This document shows, one piece after another, positions 50,203 through 58,312 of a DNA stretch of 64,000 bases. The position numbers and the translations under genes are program-made. Source of the stretch: Mycolicibacterium peregrinum (GTDB lineage: Bacteria; Actinomycetota; Actinomycetes; Mycobacteriales; Mycobacteriaceae). Each line of letters starts with the position of its first letter. Within the stretch, counting starts at the first letter, position 1. Location of the stretch: positions 462,582-526,581 of the forward strand of contig NZ_LZSO01000008.1 of assembly GCF_001665785.1 (NCBI RefSeq). The letters are read 5' to 3'. The notes under the pieces are model-generated. The model searched no databases. It had not been told where the DNA came from and saw only the letters and a list, made by a program, of their open reading frames with translations.

Positions 50203-51814
50203 TTTCGACGTTATCGTGGTCGGCTTCGGTGCGGCGGGCGCGTGCGCCGCGATCGCCGCCGCCGAACGTGGCGCGCGCGTGCTGGTGGTCGACCGCGCGC
50301 TGGGTGGGGGAGCATCAGCCTTGTCCGGCGGCGTGGTGTACGCCGGCGGAGGTACCCCCTATCAGCGGGCAGTCGGCTACGACGACGACCCGGACAACAT
50401 GTTCGACTATCTGAAGCAGGAAGTGCAGGGCGTCGTCGACGACGCGACCCTGCGTCGGTTCTGCGACGAGAGCGTCGGTCAGTTGGCATGGCTGGAGGAG
50501 CACGGGGCGGAGTTCGAAGCGTCTCTGTGCCCGTACAAGACGTCCTATCCGACCAAGCACTACCTGTACTTCTCGGGCAACGAAAAGGCATATCCCTACC
50601 GCCTGCATGCGGCGCCGGCTCCGCGCGGGCACCGCCAGATTGCCACCGGGACCAAATCCGGACGTGATCTGTGGCGCCGACTACGTGACTCGGCACTGCG
50701 GCTCGGTGTCACGTTCCTGCCGCGCACCACGGTCGATGAACTCGTCATCGTCGATGGCCGGGTTCAAGGAATCCGATGTCGCAGCTGGTATTCCGGAGCC
50801 GGCGTGGCGCAGACGTTGCACCGTGGCACGTCTGCCTTCGGAGCCAAGATGATGAACTGGATGCCGCCTGCCGGTAGGCCGATCGTCGGTCTTGCCGACC
50901 GTATCTGGCGAAGGCACGCAAAACCTCGCACCTTCCTCGCGGGAAATGTCGTGCTCGCCGCGGGTGGATTCGCGTTCAATCACGACATGCTGCGGCGATT
51001 CGCGCCCGCCTATCAAGAGATGCGGCCGCTCGGGACCACCGCCGATGACGGTGCCGGAATCCGGCTCGGCCAGTCCGCGGGCGGCGTCACCGACCACCTG
51101 GAGCGGGTCACCGCGTGGCGCCTGCTCACCCCGCCGTCTGCGCTGGTGGAAGGAATCGCGGTGGGCGTGAGTGGAGAGCGGATCGCGGCCGAGGATCTCT
51201 ACGGTGCCACTCACTGCCACGCCATGGTCAACGAGTTCAGCGGCAAGGGTTATCTGATAGCCGACGCCGACATCTGGAGCCGTGCCCGCGGCCAGGGCAG
51301 GGAGCAGGCCGAGTCGATCTTGCGATTGCAGATCGGCTCGATCTTCACCTTCGGGCACCGTAGGGCGTCGACATTGCCGGCGCTTGCCCGCAAGCTCGGT
51401 GTGTCCGCCTCCGGGTTGACCGCGACGGTCGATGCCTACAATGCATCAATCGCTGCGGGTAACCAAGATTCGGCCGGCAAAGCCGCTGAACTGTGCGCGC
51501 CCATCCTCCGTGCACCGTTCTATGGCATCGACATCTCGATGCGTCCTTCGCTGACGTATCCGGTGCCGGGGTTCACGCTCGGCGGACTGAAGGTCGACGG
51601 TGAGACCGGCCGCGTGCTCGACAGTCAGGGGCGGTCCATCGCAGGTCTTTACGCCGCCGGACGCACCGCGGTGGGGATCTGCTCGAACAGCTACGTCAGT
51701 GGCCTGGCACTGGCCGATTGTGTGTTTTCCGGGCGGCGCGCGGGCGAACACGCGGCCTCGGTAACGGCCACCAAGGAACCAGAGGGCGACGAGAGCGTGA
51801 GAAACTCGGGGTAG
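50189..51814 (+). CDS. KstD/fumarate-reductase-family FAD dehydrogenase
   Basis: The product has 541 residues. FAD loop: IVVGFGAAGACAAIAAAERG (residues 9-28). Downstream are GGGASALSGGVVYAGGG, NVVLAAGGFAFN (second FAD contact), PSLTYPVPGFTLGGLKVDG, LYAAGRTAVG and NSYVSGLALADCVFSGRRAG. This is the 3-ketosteroid delta-1-dehydrogenase / flavocytochrome c family, which removes hydrogens next to a ketone. It does not prove a steroid substrate. It is the sixth gene of the type B operon, overlapping the ferredoxin gene; the TetR gene starts 24 bp downstream. It is consistent with desaturation of a cyclic ketone. Confidence 0.88.
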   Translation: MTEHDFDVIVVGFGAAGACAAIAAAERGARVLVVDRALGGGASALSGGVVYAGGGTPYQRAVGYDDDPDNMFDYLKQEVQGVVDDATLRRFCDESVGQLAWLEEHGAEFEASLCPYKTSYPTKHYLYFSGNEKAYPYRLHAAPAPRGHRQIATGTKSGRDLWRRLRDSALRLGVTFLPRTTVDELVIVDGRVQGIRCRSWYSGAGVAQTLHRGTSAFGAKMMNWMPPAGRPIVGLADRIWRRHAKPRTFLAGNVVLAAGGFAFNHDMLRRFAPAYQEMRPLGTTADDGAGIRLGQSAGGVTDHLERVTAWRLLTPPSALVEGIAVGVSGERIAAEDLYGATHCHAMVNEFSGKGYLIADADIWSRARGQGREQAESILRLQIGSIFTFGHRRASTLPALARKLGVSASGLTATVDAYNASIAAGNQDSAGKAAELCAPILRAPFYGIDISMRPSLTYPVPGFTLGGLKVDGETGRVLDSQGRSIAGLYAAGRTAVGICSNSYVSGLALADCVFSGRRAGEHAASVTATKEPEGDESVRNSG

Positions 51815-51838
51815 ACGTCACCGACCGAGGGGGAACAC

Positions 51839-52453
51839 GTGCCCACCAGCCCATCGCTGCTTGGCCGGCCCGTCGGCGCCAACGGTGAGGAGACCCGACG
51901 ACGCATCATCGATGCCACTATGCGTTGTGTCGCCGAGGTGGGCTATGAGCGGGCAACCATCCGTGAGATCGCCCGCAAGGCCGATATGACCAGCGGAAGC
52001 CTCTATCACTACTTTCCCAATAAGACCGAGCTGATCAAGGCCACCGTTGACGAGTGGGCTGAGTTGACGATCCCGCGGATCGCCGCGTCGGCTCAACGCG
52101 ACGCGAACTTCCGGGACCGATTGGTCGCCGTGTTCGACGAATGCGATCAGCTGATGCAGGAGTATCCGCTCATCGCCATGTTCGACCGTGCCATCCGGGT
52201 CGGCAGTGCCCGGCAGCTCGCCGAAAGCCGGGAAACCTTGTTCTCCTCGCTGCGCGAGGTGACCCTGGACATCCTGCGGCAGGCCCGTCGGGAAGGGGCA
52301 CTGTCGCGGGGAACCGACTTGGAAAGCGTTGCGAATTCGATCTACCTGGTGCTGCAGGGCATGACGGACTACGCGGCCACCGCTGAACCCGACGAATACC
52401 ACGCCACTGTCAAAGCGCTCAAGCGGCTGGTCAGCGGCACCCTGTTCAAATAG
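51839..52453 (+). CDS. TetR family regulator, candidate regulator of the type B operators
   Basis: The product has 204 residues. HTH: EETRRRIIDATMRCVAEVGY, ATIREIARKADMTSGSLYHY, FPNKTELIKATV. The ligand domain contains EYPLIAMFDRAIRVGSARQL and ends LVSGTLFK. Its GTG at 51839 follows GAGGGGGAAC. It is the last gene of the operon that starts behind type B site 3 (46112), so a repressor of type B would regulate its own level. This is positional inference. It is convergent with the epimerase-like gene at 52474. Confidence 0.8.
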   Translation: MPTSPSLLGRPVGANGEETRRRIIDATMRCVAEVGYERATIREIARKADMTSGSLYHYFPNKTELIKATVDEWAELTIPRIAASAQRDANFRDRLVAVFDECDQLMQEYPLIAMFDRAIRVGSARQLAESRETLFSSLREVTLDILRQARREGALSRGTDLESVANSIYLVLQGMTDYAATAEPDEYHATVKALKRLVSGTLFK

Positions 52454-52473
52454 ATGCCGGTTCGCATCGGGTG

Positions 52474-53466
52474 TCAGACCATGTCGTGTGCCCGGTAGAA
52501 CGCGACCGCATCACGGATGGAGTCCTCGATCGGGGCGGGCGTCCAGCCGAGTTCCCGTTCGGCCTTGCTGTGATCGAGGGCGGACATCTTGTCCACCATG
52601 TCGAATGCCCGTCTGGCGAATTTGACCTCGCGTCCGCTCACGTCTCCGACGAACTGGGCCGCCGATGACAGTGCCAGCAGCATCCGTCGAGGTATCGGCA
52701 GCCATGGGGCGCGCGCCCCACCCGCTGCAGCCGCCAGCGTGTGCAGCTCACGGGTGCTCAGGAATCGCTCGGAGATGATGTACCGCTCACCGACGCGGCC
52801 CTTGCACGAGGCCAGAACCATCGCCTCGGCGGCATCCTCGATTCCGACCACCTCTTGTCCGATGCCCTGGAAATAGAACGGCGCCTTGCCCCCGGCGATC
52901 ATCGCCACCAGACCGCCGTGCGGCGTGGGCTGCCAGTCACGCGGGCCGTAGGTGTTCGAGATACACAGCGCCACGGCAGGCAGGCCCCTGTCCTTGGCGT
53001 ACTGCAGGACGAGATCCTCGGCATCGACGCGGGACTGGGTGTAGGCACCGCCGTCGGCGTACCAGTTGCAGGGTTGGTTTTCGGTGACCGGCGTGCCGTC
53101 GGTGCTGACGGCCAGTGTGGCGATGGTGGACATGAACACGAACCGCTCCAGATCCGCGTCCACGGCGGCGTCGAGCACGTGTCGGAGACCTTCCACGTTC
53201 GTGCGGATCAGCGGTGCCGGATCGCGCAGCCACGCACGGGCATCCACGACGCAGTAGTACACCACATCGCAGTCTGTCATCGCCGCCCGCAACGCGTTGT
53301 CGTCGAAGACGTCCCCGTAACAGCACTCGACATCGAGATCGTCGATACCTTTGGTGGAACTCGTCTTTCGGAGCATGACTCGCACATCTTCGCCGCGCTC
53401 CACGAGCTTGCGGGTCAGATTGGAACCCACGAACCCGCTGCCGCCGATCACGAGTTTCTTGGCCAT
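52474..53466 (-). CDS. NAD-dependent epimerase/3-beta-HSD-like extended SDR
   Basis: The product has 330 residues. The N-terminal NAD loop is VIGGSGFVGSNLTRKLVERG. There is DVVYYCVVDARAWL, FVFMSTIATLAV, and the Tyr-x3-Lys region is YTQSRVDAEDLVLQYAKD, with the Lys replaced by Arg or shifted (YTQSR). The C-terminal substrate part includes GWTPAPIEDSI. It is an extended SDR like dihydroflavonol reductases and 3-beta-hydroxysteroid dehydrogenases. Because the catalytic Lys is not in the usual place, activity needs checking. It is the last gene of the reverse unit SnoaL-SnoaL-epimerase under type B site 4. Confidence 0.82.
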   Translation of the reverse strand: MAKKLVIGGSGFVGSNLTRKLVERGEDVRVMLRKTSSTKGIDDLDVECCYGDVFDDNALRAAMTDCDVVYYCVVDARAWLRDPAPLIRTNVEGLRHVLDAAVDADLERFVFMSTIATLAVSTDGTPVTENQPCNWYADGGAYTQSRVDAEDLVLQYAKDRGLPAVALCISNTYGPRDWQPTPHGGLVAMIAGGKAPFYFQGIGQEVVGIEDAAEAMVLASCKGRVGERYIISERFLSTRELHTLAAAAGGARAPWLPIPRRMLLALSSAAQFVGDVSGREVKFARRAFDMVDKMSALDHSKAERELGWTPAPIEDSIRDAVAFYRAHDMV

Positions 53467-53470
53467 GGTC

Positions 53471-53902
53471 CTAGCCTTCGACGGTTTCCAGCGGATTGGT
53501 GAACCAGGCGTTCTCTTCGCGTAACGCCCGACTGCGCCAACCGGCGGGCGTCCGCATCATGGTGTGGTGGTAGTAGCCGCCGCAGAAACTCAGGTCCCCC
53601 ATTCCCGGCAGCTGCATCGGGTTGTAGAACATGGCGCGTACCTCGGCGGTATCCCCGGCGATGTCGACCTCGATATTGCTGATGAAGTGTTGCATCATCT
53701 GCATCGCGCCCAGGGCGGCTTCCAACCAGGCCGCGACCTCGTCGCGGGTTCCGGCGATGGCGCCGGCCGACGAATAGTCGACGGTGGCGTCCTCGGTGAA
53801 CAGCGACCGCCATAGATCCCAGTCCCTGGTGTCGACGGCCCGGGCGTATTTCGCGAGCAGTCCTTGGATTTCGAGCCGGTCACTGATCTCCTGAAGATCC
53901 AT
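53471..53902 (-). CDS. SnoaL/NTF2-like protein
   Basis: The product has 143 residues: LQEISDRLEIQGLLAKYARA, VDTRDWDLWRSLFTEDATVD, IAGTRDEVAAWLEAALGAMQ, MMQHFISNIEVDIAGDTAEV and HHTMMRTPAGWRSRALREEN. It is a SnoaL_4 protein with conserved His and Asp in the cone. Homologues perform isomerase or hydratase steps in polycyclic or steroid-like degradation. It sits 4 bp before the epimerase gene and 15 bp after the larger SnoaL protein. Confidence 0.82.
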   Translation of the reverse strand: MDLQEISDRLEIQGLLAKYARAVDTRDWDLWRSLFTEDATVDYSSAGAIAGTRDEVAAWLEAALGAMQMMQHFISNIEVDIAGDTAEVRAMFYNPMQLPGMGDLSFCGGYYHHTMMRTPAGWRSRALREENAWFTNPLETVEG

Positions 53903-53917
53903 TCGTTGCCCTCTTCG

Positions 53918-54436
53918 CTAGCGGTTGGTGGTGTCGAACTGTGGTTTCACGCTGTCTTGGCCGAGGAACTGTTCTACGCCCCAGCCCTTTTCGTAGATTG
54001 TGATGGCCGAGGCTTCGAATGACATCTTGCTGTGCCGCCAGCCGTCCGCCGTCCGCCGATACTCGGTGTGGTAGCGCCCGAACGTCCAGAATGCCTGTCC
54101 CTCGGCGGTTGTCGTGCTGATGATGGCGTGGAACTGGCCCTTCGCCTGATCGCCGTCGACCTCGATCAGGGGGTTCATCACATGATGGACGATGAACGGG
54201 ATGACCTGAAACTGGCTGAACAACTCTGCGATGGCCTCGCGGCCCTGGACGCGGACGGAGTCCAGCGGCCCCTCCCACACACCATCGTCGGTGAAGCTGT
54301 CCGCGACCGCCCGGGGGTCGTGATGAGTGGGTCCCGCCCAGCCACCGTCATTGCAGTTGATGTAGCGGTACTGGAGTTCGGTGATGGCGTGCCGGTCTTC
54401 GATCAGTTTGATTCGTTGTTCCAGCGTGTACGTCAT
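53918..54436 (-). CDS. SnoaL/NTF2-like protein
   Basis: The product has 172 residues: LEQRIKLIEDRHAITELQYR, YINCNDGGWAGPTHHDPRAV, DSFTDDGVWEGPLDSV, PFIVHHVMNPLIEVDGDQAK and FHAIISTTTAEGQAFWTFGR. It is a SnoaL_4 family member, homologous to the one at 53471. The first gene of the reverse unit, it starts 18 bp from type B site 4 and is divergent from the acyl-CoA ligase. Two adjacent paralogues may form a heteromer or act on successive intermediates. Confidence 0.82.
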   Translation of the reverse strand: MTYTLEQRIKLIEDRHAITELQYRYINCNDGGWAGPTHHDPRAVADSFTDDGVWEGPLDSVRVQGREAIAELFSQFQVIPFIVHHVMNPLIEVDGDQAKGQFHAIISTTTAEGQAFWTFGRYHTEYRRTADGWRHSKMSFEASAITIYEKGWGVEQFLGQDSVKPQFDTTNR

Positions 54437-54454
54437 CGGACCTCCGCATCATAA

Positions 54455-54474
54455 AATCAATCGCTTGATTGATT
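54455..54474. promoter_or_regulatory. Type B operator, site 4
   Basis: AATCAATCGCTTGATTGATT is the most symmetric type B site. It lies between the divergent SnoaL (start 54436) and acyl-CoA ligase (start 54501) genes. With only 65 bp between the starts it would cover both promoters. Confidence 0.75.
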
Positions 54475-54500
54475 CGTATGATGCGTGCCACACTGCCGGG

Positions 54501-56090
54501 GTGTCAAGGACTGAAATCCCAGGAATGCCTGAGGCCAACCCAATCCGGATCAATCGCACGATCCCCGCGGCCCTGACCGAGAGCTACCGGTCGAATGGTT
54601 GGTGGACCGACGACACCATCGGAAACCTGCTGGCGCAGGGGCTGCGGAACGCTCCCGACGCGGATTTTCGGGTGTACTCCGATGTGCGTCCCTGGACGGG
54701 GACCTTCGCCACGGTCGAAGGCGTCGCGCGCAGGCTGGCTCAGGGTCTGCGCGACCGCGGCGTCGGGCCCGGCGACGTCGTCGCGTTCCAGCTGCCGAAC
54801 TGGATGGAGGCCGCGGCCACCTTCTGGGCGTCGTCGTTCCTGGGTGCTGTCGTGGTCCCGGTCGTACATTTCTACGGCGCCAAAGAGATCCGCCACATCA
54901 TCGCCACCGCCAAGCCCAAGGTGTTCATCACCTTCGAGAGGTTCGGCCGGGCCGGCTACCAGGCCGAGCTCTACGCAGATGTGCCGATCGTCGGGGTGGT
55001 GGGCCGCGGCTTCGATGAGCTGTTGGCCGAGGAACCGCTGGCCGGCGATGCCTCCGTCGATGCATCCGCCCCCGCGGTCATCGCCTTCACCTCGGGCACC
55101 ACCCGGAACGCCAAGGGCGTGGTCCACAGCCATCAGACACTGGGTTTCGAGACACTTCAACTGGCCGCCGCCTACCCGCCGGGCTTGGAACGACAGCTCA
55201 CCGCGGCCCCGGTCGGCCACTTCATCGGAATGCTCAACGCCTTTCTGATTCCGGTGGTCAACGGCACGCCGATCTACCTCACCGACGCGTGGGATCCCGC
55301 GCAGACGCTGTCACTGATGCTCAGGGACGGATTGACGTTCGGTGGCGGTGCCCCCTACTTCGTCATCAGCCTGCTCGACCACCCCGACTTCACTCCCGCG
55401 CACCTGGACAACATGCGCTACGCCGGTATGGGCGGGTCCGCGGTGCCCGCGGCGACCGCGCGGCGGCTTCACGATCACGGTGTCACGGTGTGGCGGTCGT
55501 ATGGCAGCACCGAGCATCCCTCGATCGTCAGCACCCACTACACCGTGCCCGCCGAGAAACGGTTATTCACCGATGGGAGACCGTTACCCGGCGTCGAGGT
55601 TCGGCTGACCGACGACGGCGAGATCCTCAGTCGCGGACCCGATCTGTGTCTGGGCTACCTGGATGCCGATCTGACCTCGGCCGCCTTCGACGACGAGGGC
55701 TGGTACCACACCGGTGACATCGGCGTGCTGGACGACGACGGTTACCTGAGCATCACCGACCGCAAATCCGACATCATCATCCGGGGCGGCGAGAACATCA
55801 GCGCGATGGAGGTGGAGGAGGTGCTGCAGACACTGCCCGGTGTGGCCGAAGCGGTGGCCGTTGCCGCACCGGACGATCGCTTCGGCGAGCGCACCGCGGC
55901 GGTATTGCGGATGAAGCCCGAGCTTGCACTGCCGAGCATGGATGAGCTGCGCGCGCATTTCGCCCGCTCCGGACTCGCGAAGCAGAAGTGGCCCGAGGAG
56001 ATTCATCAGGTCGATGATTTTCCGCGCACGCCGAGTTCGAAGATTCAGAAGGTGCTGGTGCGAAAGATGGTTGCCGAAGCTCGAGGCTGA
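54501..56090 (+). CDS. Acyl-CoA synthetase / AMP-dependent ligase
   Basis: The product has about 529 residues. A3: AFTSGTTRNAKGVVHSHQ. A5: YGSTEHPS. A7: GWYHTGDIG. A8: RKSDIIIRGGENISAMEVEE. A10: TPSSKIQKVLVRK with the catalytic Lys. It is a class I adenylate-forming enzyme similar to cyclohexanecarboxylate- or fatty-acid-CoA ligases (FadD-like). Start: GTG at 54501, or ATG at 54525. No transmembrane segment is seen. It is divergent from the SnoaL pair with type B site 4 between them. It would activate a carboxylic acid intermediate for beta-oxidation, whose other genes are not in the island. Confidence 0.9.
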   Translation: MSRTEIPGMPEANPIRINRTIPAALTESYRSNGWWTDDTIGNLLAQGLRNAPDADFRVYSDVRPWTGTFATVEGVARRLAQGLRDRGVGPGDVVAFQLPNWMEAAATFWASSFLGAVVVPVVHFYGAKEIRHIIATAKPKVFITFERFGRAGYQAELYADVPIVGVVGRGFDELLAEEPLAGDASVDASAPAVIAFTSGTTRNAKGVVHSHQTLGFETLQLAAAYPPGLERQLTAAPVGHFIGMLNAFLIPVVNGTPIYLTDAWDPAQTLSLMLRDGLTFGGGAPYFVISLLDHPDFTPAHLDNMRYAGMGGSAVPAATARRLHDHGVTVWRSYGSTEHPSIVSTHYTVPAEKRLFTDGRPLPGVEVRLTDDGEILSRGPDLCLGYLDADLTSAAFDDEGWYHTGDIGVLDDDGYLSITDRKSDIIIRGGENISAMEVEEVLQTLPGVAEAVAVAAPDDRFGERTAAVLRMKPELALPSMDELRAHFARSGLAKQKWPEEIHQVDDFPRTPSSKIQKVLVRKMVAEARG

Positions 56091-56125
56091 GCCCGTACCT
56101 CATCTGCCTCGGCACTATAGGGATG

Positions 56126-56145
56126 TGCTGTACAGTCGTACAGAT
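56126..56145. promoter_or_regulatory. Type A operator, site 7
   Basis: TGCTGTACAGTCGTACAGAT has the near-perfect core CTGTACAGTCGTACAG. It is 32 bp before the LLM monooxygenase at 56178. It is the only type A site found outside the 25-38 kb cluster. Confidence 0.7.
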
Positions 56146-56177
56146 TCTCTGGCCGGCGTATCGGAATGGGTTGACGA

Positions 56178-57548
56178 ATGACCAAGCGACTGATCTTCAC
56201 GCTGCTGTTGATGGATGCGATCGGGCACAACTTCCATGGAAGTTGGCGGCACCCGCAGGCCCGCAACCGTGAGTTCAAGGGTTTCGATCTGTGGGTGGAT
56301 TTGGCGAAGAAGGCCGAACGGGCCAAGGTCGATGCGTTCTTCTTCACCGATGTGATGGGTGTGCAGGGGGAATACAACGGCTCGCGCGACGTCGTCTTCG
56401 AGATGGCGATGAATGTTCCGATCGCTGACTGCACGATGGTGATCCCGGCGATGGCCCAGCAGACCGAGAACCTCGGTTTTCTCTATACGAGCTCGGTGAT
56501 CTCGCATCATCCGTTCGTCTTCGCCCGCGCGGCGAGCACCCTGGATCACCTCAGCAACGGCCGGATCGGATGGAACATCGTCACTTCGGCCAATGAGAAG
56601 GCTTTCCGCAATCTCGGTCTGTCGGGCAATCTTTCGCATGACGAGCGCTACGCCTGGGCGCAGGAGTACGTCGACGTCACGTACAAGCTGTGGGAAGGTT
56701 CATGGGACGTCGATGCCATCGTCGACGATGCCGCCAACGGCGTCTACGCGAACCCGACGAAGGTTCACGACATCAACCACACCGGGCCGCGCTACAGCGT
56801 CGAAGGCTTCAACCTGATGGAGCCCTCACCCCAGCGCACACCGGTGCTGGCCCAAGCCGGCGGTTCGCCCGCGGGTCTCGACTTCGCCAGTCGCCATGCG
56901 GAATTGATGTTCCTGTCGGCCTTCTCGTTGGAGACGATCACCCAACAGGTGAACAGCGTGCGGGAACTGGCCCGGGCACGTGGCCGCCAGGACGGCGACA
57001 TCCTGTTCCTGCAGGGCATGATGTTCGTCATCGGCTCCACCGACGAAGAGGCCTACCGCAAGTGGGCTGAGCTCGAGGAGTGGCGCAGCCCCGAAGCCCA
57101 AACCGCCTACTTCTCCAGCCTCAGCGGAATGGATCTGGGGCGCTATGACCCGGCCACGCCGCTGCAGGACATCATCGACGAGATCCCCGGAATACAGGGA
57201 GCTTTCCTCGCGGTGATCAACGCCTGGCCGGAAGGCTCCAAGCCGACGGTGAAGGACTTCCTGACCTCATTGTCGTTGCCGCAGATGGTCGTTGGCTCAC
57301 CGGAGACGATCGCCACCCGGCTGATGGAGTATCAGGGGGCCGGTGTCGATGGCGTCCAGGTGATGAATGCGCTGATGCCGCAGAGCTATGAGGACTTCTT
57401 CGAGCATCTGGTGCCGGTGCTTCAGGACAAGGGTCTGATGCAGCGGGAGTACCGGCCAGGAACGCTGCGGGAGAAGCTGTTTGGGACGTCTTCGGGTGAT
57501 ATCTCCGAGCGGCACCCGGCCCACGGATACCGCGGCATGTTCGCTTAG
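56178..57548 (+). CDS. LLM-class FMNH2-dependent monooxygenase (NtaA/SnaA/DszA type)
   Basis: The product has 456 residues. N-terminal FTLLLMDAIGHNFHGSWRHP, FTDVMGVQGEYNGS, TLDHLSNGRIGWNIVTSANE, PVLAQAGGSPAGLDFASRHA, VGSPETIATRLMEYQGAGVD and a C-terminal YRGMFA. The NtaA/DszA group uses FMNH2 and oxygen to oxidise large substrates such as nitrilotriacetate, dibenzothiophene sulfone or pristinamycin. The ATG at 56178 is behind type A site 7. It is convergent with the TetR at 57545 with 4 bp overlap. It needs an FMN reductase; the one at 7209 or another could serve. Confidence 0.88.
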   Translation: MTKRLIFTLLLMDAIGHNFHGSWRHPQARNREFKGFDLWVDLAKKAERAKVDAFFFTDVMGVQGEYNGSRDVVFEMAMNVPIADCTMVIPAMAQQTENLGFLYTSSVISHHPFVFARAASTLDHLSNGRIGWNIVTSANEKAFRNLGLSGNLSHDERYAWAQEYVDVTYKLWEGSWDVDAIVDDAANGVYANPTKVHDINHTGPRYSVEGFNLMEPSPQRTPVLAQAGGSPAGLDFASRHAELMFLSAFSLETITQQVNSVRELARARGRQDGDILFLQGMMFVIGSTDEEAYRKWAELEEWRSPEAQTAYFSSLSGMDLGRYDPATPLQDIIDEIPGIQGAFLAVINAWPEGSKPTVKDFLTSLSLPQMVVGSPETIATRLMEYQGAGVDGVQVMNALMPQSYEDFFEHLVPVLQDKGLMQREYRPGTLREKLFGTSSGDISERHPAHGYRGMFA

Positions 57549-58192
57549 CCGTCGGTCTTCTTGGGGCGGCGCCGAGGCGCGGACGAACGTTTGGTCGGGG
57601 TCGTCGGCGGCTCGACCGCGTCCAGTTGATCTTCGAACGCCTTGGTGAGCTCGGCATGGGCGGTCTGTACGCCGATACCCTTCTCCAGGTTCAGGAACTT
57701 CGGCAGGCTGGAGATCAGCAACTGCAACGCCGGCAGGGACAGGCCGCCCACCGGGTGGGCATCCTCGCCGAATTTTGCTGTCAACGCGTCCAATTGGGCT
57801 TTCCGGGCACTCTCGGTGACCGAGGCGATCTCGGCTTGGATCGACTTGCGATGGTTGCCGAGCGCCATGAACTCGGTCATCAGCGCACCGGTGGCCTCAT
57901 CCCAGCTGTACTCCCACAGCGCGTGCAACGGTTCGTCGGCGCGCTTGGCCAGCATCTTGTCCAGATACTCCAGGTTGCGCGTCGAGTAGCGTGAGATCGC
58001 GGCGATGAAAATATCGTCGAGAGCGGGGAAGTAGTACTGCACCAGGCTCGGGGTGACTCCGGCCTTGGTGGCCAACGCGCGATAGGTGACGCTGGCATAG
58101 CCGTCTTCGAGCATCATCTTTTCGACGCAGTCGAGCAGGGTGTCACGCGTTTTCGACGTTTCAGCGCCGACGCGTCGGCCAGATGCTGCCAT
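57545..58192 (-). CDS. TetR family regulator, candidate regulator of the type A operators
   Basis: The product has 215 residues. HTH: TRDTLLDCVEKMMLEDGYAS, VTYRALATKAGVTPSLVQYY, FPALDDIFIAAI. The C-terminal tail is Thr/Pro/Lys/Arg-rich (TTPTKRSSAPRRRPKKTDG). It adjoins the type A-controlled LLM gene and lies at the right end of the island, so type A control is a reasonable guess. I see no type A site in its own upstream region, which argues against simple autoregulation. Confidence 0.8.
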   Translation of the reverse strand: MAASGRRVGAETSKTRDTLLDCVEKMMLEDGYASVTYRALATKAGVTPSLVQYYFPALDDIFIAAISRYSTRNLEYLDKMLAKRADEPLHALWEYSWDEATGALMTEFMALGNHRKSIQAEIASVTESARKAQLDALTAKFGEDAHPVGGLSLPALQLLISSLPKFLNLEKGIGVQTAHAELTKAFEDQLDAVEPPTTPTKRSSAPRRRPKKTDG

Positions 58193-58231
58193 GGTCTCCT
58201 CGCTCGATCAGCTCCCGACATTACTACGCCA

Positions 58232-58289
58232 CGAGCGTGGGGCCTGTGCGCGGAAATCGATGAAATCCGCACAACAAGCCCCACGCTCG
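58232..58289. terminator. Long hairpin between TetR and FAD reductase genes
   Basis: A perfect 12-bp outer stem (58232-58243 with 58278-58289) encloses an inner GCGGA/TCCGC pairing. It follows the reductase stop at 58313 on the reverse strand and precedes the TetR start. Hairpins of this general form are frequent in mycobacterial intergenic regions. It probably separates the core reductase gene from the island. Confidence 0.65.
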
Positions 58290-58312
58290 GGAAGCGGTCG
58301 TGGTCCTGCCGG

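Noticed and set aside
50189..51814. Assigning the KstD-like protein as a true 3-ketosteroid dehydrogenase
   Set aside because: The family is broad; without HsaC/KshA/KshB-type neighbours a steroid substrate is not supported by sequence alone.
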